Part shown: positions 5,691-7,397 of the stretch, one piece after another | How positions within the stretch are numbered: position 1 is the first letter of the stretch | Layout: each line of letters starts with the position of its first letter | Assembly: GCA_020846515.1 (NCBI GenBank) | Contig: JADLDX010000982.1 | Location: 1-7,397, forward strand | Length of the DNA stretch: 7,397 bases | Origin: Pirellulaceae bacterium | Lineage (GTDB): Bacteria > Planctomycetota > Planctomycetia > Pirellulales > Pirellulaceae | Direction: 5' to 3' | The notes under the pieces: model-generated | What the model was told of the DNA's origin: nothing | The model's input: the letters and a program-made list of their open reading frames with translations, nothing else | Database searches by the model: none | Made by a program: the position numbers and the translations under genes

Positions 5691-5710
5691 GCGACAATCG
5701 GCGACAATCG
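5691..5710. repeat. 10-bp tandem duplication
   Basis: GCGACAATCG occurs twice head-to-tail (5691-5700 and 5701-5710), just before the terminator of the secreted-protein gene. It is probably a small replication slip. Confidence 0.8.
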
Positions 5711-5722
5711 AAAAATCCCGCT

Positions 5723-5762
5723 AACGGCGTTTGGAAACGCACTTTTCCACTCGCCGTTTTTT
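5723..5762 (+). terminator. Intrinsic terminator after the Tyr-rich protein gene
   Basis: AACGGCG (5723-5729) pairs with CGCCGTT (5752-5758), and inside it TGGAAA (5732-5737) pairs with TTTCCA (5744-5749). A run of six T (5757-5762) follows directly. It lies between two converging genes. On the minus strand the same stem is followed after 7 nt by TTTTT, so it may also stop transcripts of the permease gene. Confidence 0.85.
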
Positions 5763-5846
5763 CGTTGTCGCTAATCGATGTGTTGGTGTGGCTTTGGTAT
5801 GTATGAGTGTTGATCTAAACACGTCGACACGTTCAATTTTGGGAGG

Positions 5847-5862
5847 GCACTAGTTATAGTGC
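5847..5862 (-). other. Small hairpin over the stop codon of the LptF/G-type gene
   Basis: GCACTA-GTTA-TAGTGC is a perfect 6-bp stem that includes the TAG stop codon (5850-5852 on the plus strand). No T-run follows on the minus strand. It may mark the transcript end or be chance. Confidence 0.4.
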
Positions 5863-7040
5863 ACTTTTCGCATGAACCAGGCTCCGACGGCCAGGATGGC
5901 CAGATTGCCAAGCCAGACGCTATAGGGCGGCCAGCCACCATCTTTCGCTTGCTCCAAGCCCAACGCAAACAGCGGGTAGTAGATCAGCAAGAGGGGCAAA
6001 AACGCCACGCCGAAACTGGACCAGTAGTCGGCGGTACGGCACCAAATAGCCAGCGGCACGCCCAGCCAAACGAAGCAGAAGCAGCTAAAGCCGCTTGCCC
6101 AACGTCGCCAGGGTTCCGTGTGCAGTTTGGCCAATCGCTCATGGCCCATATGCAACTGGCCAGTCGCTTCGTGCATTTGTGGTGATTCGAGCCAATCGTA
6201 GCGGCCAACGCTCAACCCGATCAGCGTGCGAGCGCCCAGCAGTTCTTCGTTGCGTCTCAGTAGCTCGCGCTGCTTGATCGTCTCTTCTTCAATTTGACGC
6301 AAAGCTATTTCTGCCGGGCGACCATGGGCTCGACCGCGTCGAGCCGCCTGGTCGAGCGGGATCTCGCGTTCGAATTTCGGAAAGCGTCCTTCCGTGCTGG
6401 TACCGATGTTCAGGATCGCATCGACCATGCTGATACGCAGCGTTTCCTTTTCAGGAATGAAGTGCAGTTCACCGCTTTTAGCCGAGATGGTCTTGGGGCC
6501 ATCGCTGCCACCTTGAATCGTAATTTCTGGGTTAATCAGTTGGTGGTCTTCGACAGCTTCAACGTAGATGGAGAAGCCGTTGTCCGAGCTATACGAGCCT
6601 GTTGAGCGCAGCGTGTGATAGGCGACTTCTTCGATATGGTGCATGACCACGCGTTGCATGCCAGGGCGCCCCCACGAGACGGCCAGGTCCATCGTCCACA
6701 CGGCCAGAGGGCTGAACAGGAATCCGACGATCAGCGTGGGTGTCATGATGCGCATCGGCGGCACGCCAGCCGCTTTGATGGCTAGGACTTCGTTATCCGC
6801 CGCAATGCGCCCATAGACACTGCACACAGCGAACAGGAGCGTGGCAGGCAAGGCATATTGCATGGAGATTGGCAAGATGAACGGAATCAGGCTGAGGATC
6901 GCCAGCGGGCTGAGTCGTTCGGTCACCAGCTGCTGCACGACGCCGGTCAACATGATCAGGCTCGTGAACGCCGTTAGCGCCACGATGAACAGCTTGCCCA
7001 CTTCCCAAAGAATGTACGAGGTAAACTTTCGCATAATCAT
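5850..7040 (-). CDS. LptF/LptG-family permease (YjgP/YjgQ)
   Basis: The 396-residue product has the LptF/G layout: three N-terminal membrane helices (about 14-36, 48-75 and 100-120), a periplasmic beta-jellyroll-like domain (about 125-230), and three C-terminal helices (about 315-333, 342-362 and 374-391). The segment YGRIAADNEVLAIKAAGVP (76-94) is the family's most conserved stretch, the cytoplasmic coupling region that meets the LptB ATPase. WRRWASGFSCFCFVWLGVPLAI (311-332) matches the conserved fourth helix. The family extracts lipopolysaccharide from the inner membrane and passes it to the LptC/A/D bridge. Whether this is LptF or LptG cannot be told by eye, and its partner is not adjacent. 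Residues about 230-310 form an unusually charged, coiled-coil-like insert (IEEETIKQRELLRRNEELL), making it about 30 residues longer than E. coli homologues. An in-frame stop at 7050-7052 limits the start to ATG 7040 or ATG 7034; neither has a Shine-Dalgarno site. Confidence 0.92.
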   Translation of the reverse strand: MIMRKFTSYILWEVGKLFIVALTAFTSLIMLTGVVQQLVTERLSPLAILSLIPFILPISMQYALPATLLFAVCSVYGRIAADNEVLAIKAAGVPPMRIMTPTLIVGFLFSPLAVWTMDLAVSWGRPGMQRVVMHHIEEVAYHTLRSTGSYSSDNGFSIYVEAVEDHQLINPEITIQGGSDGPKTISAKSGELHFIPEKETLRISMVDAILNIGTSTEGRFPKFEREIPLDQAARRGRAHGRPAEIALRQIEEETIKQRELLRRNEELLGARTLIGLSVGRYDWLESPQMHEATGQLHMGHERLAKLHTEPWRRWASGFSCFCFVWLGVPLAIWCRTADYWSSFGVAFLPLLLIYYPLFALGLEQAKDGGWPPYSVWLGNLAILAVGAWFMRKVHYN

Positions 7041-7088
7041 GCGCGGAGTCTAGCAATCCCTGGCAAGCGGTGCAACACGAACAGACTC

Positions 7089-7177
7089 GTAGCCACCGCA
7101 GACGGTGGACTGGTCGTAGCCACCGTCGCCAGACGGTGGACCGGTCCATAGGTAGCCACCGTCACCAGACGGTGGAC
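7089..7177. repeat. Three copies of a palindromic repeat (GTAGCCACCG...CGGTGGAC)
   Basis: Copies are at 7089-7110 (22 bp), 7116-7141 (26 bp) and 7152-7177 (26 bp). Copies 2 and 3 form a perfect 8-bp hairpin, CCACCGTC with GACGGTGG, and differ only in the first base of the 4-nt loop (GCCA, ACCA). Copy 1 lacks four bases and forms a 6-bp stem. Spacers are 5 and 10 bp. The cluster lies between the permease and the divergently oriented tRNA gene. The minus-strand frame across it (7050-7283) encodes an SGDGGY repeat only because of the DNA repeat and is not a gene. The rest of 7041-7350 contains nothing I can name apart from a 12-bp near-repeat, CGGAAATTGYCC, at 7185-7196 and 7296-7307. Confidence 0.85.
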
Positions 7178-7350
7178 GCATTACCGGAAATTGTCCACTG
7201 CTAGTCAGGTTTGCCGCTGCGCACCAGCGCGTTGCCGCCTCGAGCATCCTCAAGAGGCTTAGTGTGCGTCCCGAGTCCATCACGTCTCAAAAAATCGGAA
7301 ATTGCCCAAACTGGCCTAGACGAAAAATACGCTTCGGATAGTATTTGACT

Positions 7351-7397
7351 CGCGGGATGGAGCAGCCCGGTAGCTCGCGAGGCTCATAACCTCGAGG
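7351..7397 (+). tRNA. Initiator tRNA-fMet (CAU), 5' part
   Basis: The sequence is the first 47 nt of an initiator tRNA and runs off the window. The acceptor strand is CGCGGGA (7351-7357), starting with C as initiators do, whose 1-72 pair is typically unpaired. The D-arm is GAGC/GCTC (7360-7363, 7373-7376). The anticodon arm is CGAGG-CTCATAA-CCTCG (7378-7394), with anticodon CAT at 7385-7387. It aligns with E. coli fMet tRNA over all 47 bases, with only a handful of differences. The middle pair of interest, 29-41, is A-T rather than G-C. The 3' half, including the T-arm, is not visible. Confidence 0.95.

Noticed and set aside
7089..7177. CRISPR array
   Set aside because: Only three repeat copies, spacers of 5 and 10 bp and strong full-length palindromes; no cas genes nearby.
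7050..7283. Minus-strand frame encoding an SGDGGY repeat protein
   Set aside because: The peptide repeat is a by-product of the palindromic DNA repeats; the copies differ in length and spacing, and the rest of the frame has no recognisable content.
7302..7345. Promoter for tRNA-fMet (TTGCCC, TAGTAT)
   Set aside because: No pair of boxes has acceptable spacing and match, so the promoter could not be placed by eye.

Overview
The window looks like a chromosomal segment of a planctomycete, most likely of the Pirellulaceae (Rhodopirellula/Blastopirellula type). The reasons are the C-terminal end of a DUF1559 'H-X9-DG' pseudopilin-like protein, a PEP-CTERM protein, two secreted hypothetical proteins of a planctomycete character, roomy intergenic spaces and several families of short palindromic repeats. 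This assignment is inference; no database search was possible.

Layout. Positions 2-139 hold the 3' end of a DUF1559 gene, followed by a weak terminator. A candidate promoter (221-247) leads into a clear cobalamin (B12) riboswitch aptamer (262-479), which carries the conserved core and a closing P1 helix. After an unusually long 434-nt leader comes a gene (914-1780) for an exported PEP-CTERM protein that resembles DUF4465. A REP-like cruciform and a 12-bp inverted repeat separate it from pgi (2024-3439, glucose-6-phosphate isomerase). The 3440-3950 spacer contains paired short palindromes and a long imperfect inverted repeat of about 121 bp. A TTG-started predicted lipoprotein of unknown function follows (3951-4904), then a repeat-rich spacer, and then a small secreted Gly/Ala- and Tyr-rich protein (5222-5638) with a strong intrinsic terminator. 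On the minus strand, converging with it, is an LptF/LptG-type permease (5850-7040). Upstream of that permease lie three copies of a 22-26-bp palindromic repeat, and the window ends inside an initiator tRNA-fMet gene (7351-7397).

How the pieces relate. Most genes appear to be single transcription units rather than an operon. The most interesting unit is riboswitch, long leader and DUF4465/PEP-CTERM gene. It predicts that this envelope-anchored protein of unknown function is made under B12 limitation, and so may take part in capturing or taking up cobalamin. pgi is central sugar metabolism; the LptF/G-type permease belongs to outer-membrane lipopolysaccharide export. The remaining secreted proteins have no assignable function.
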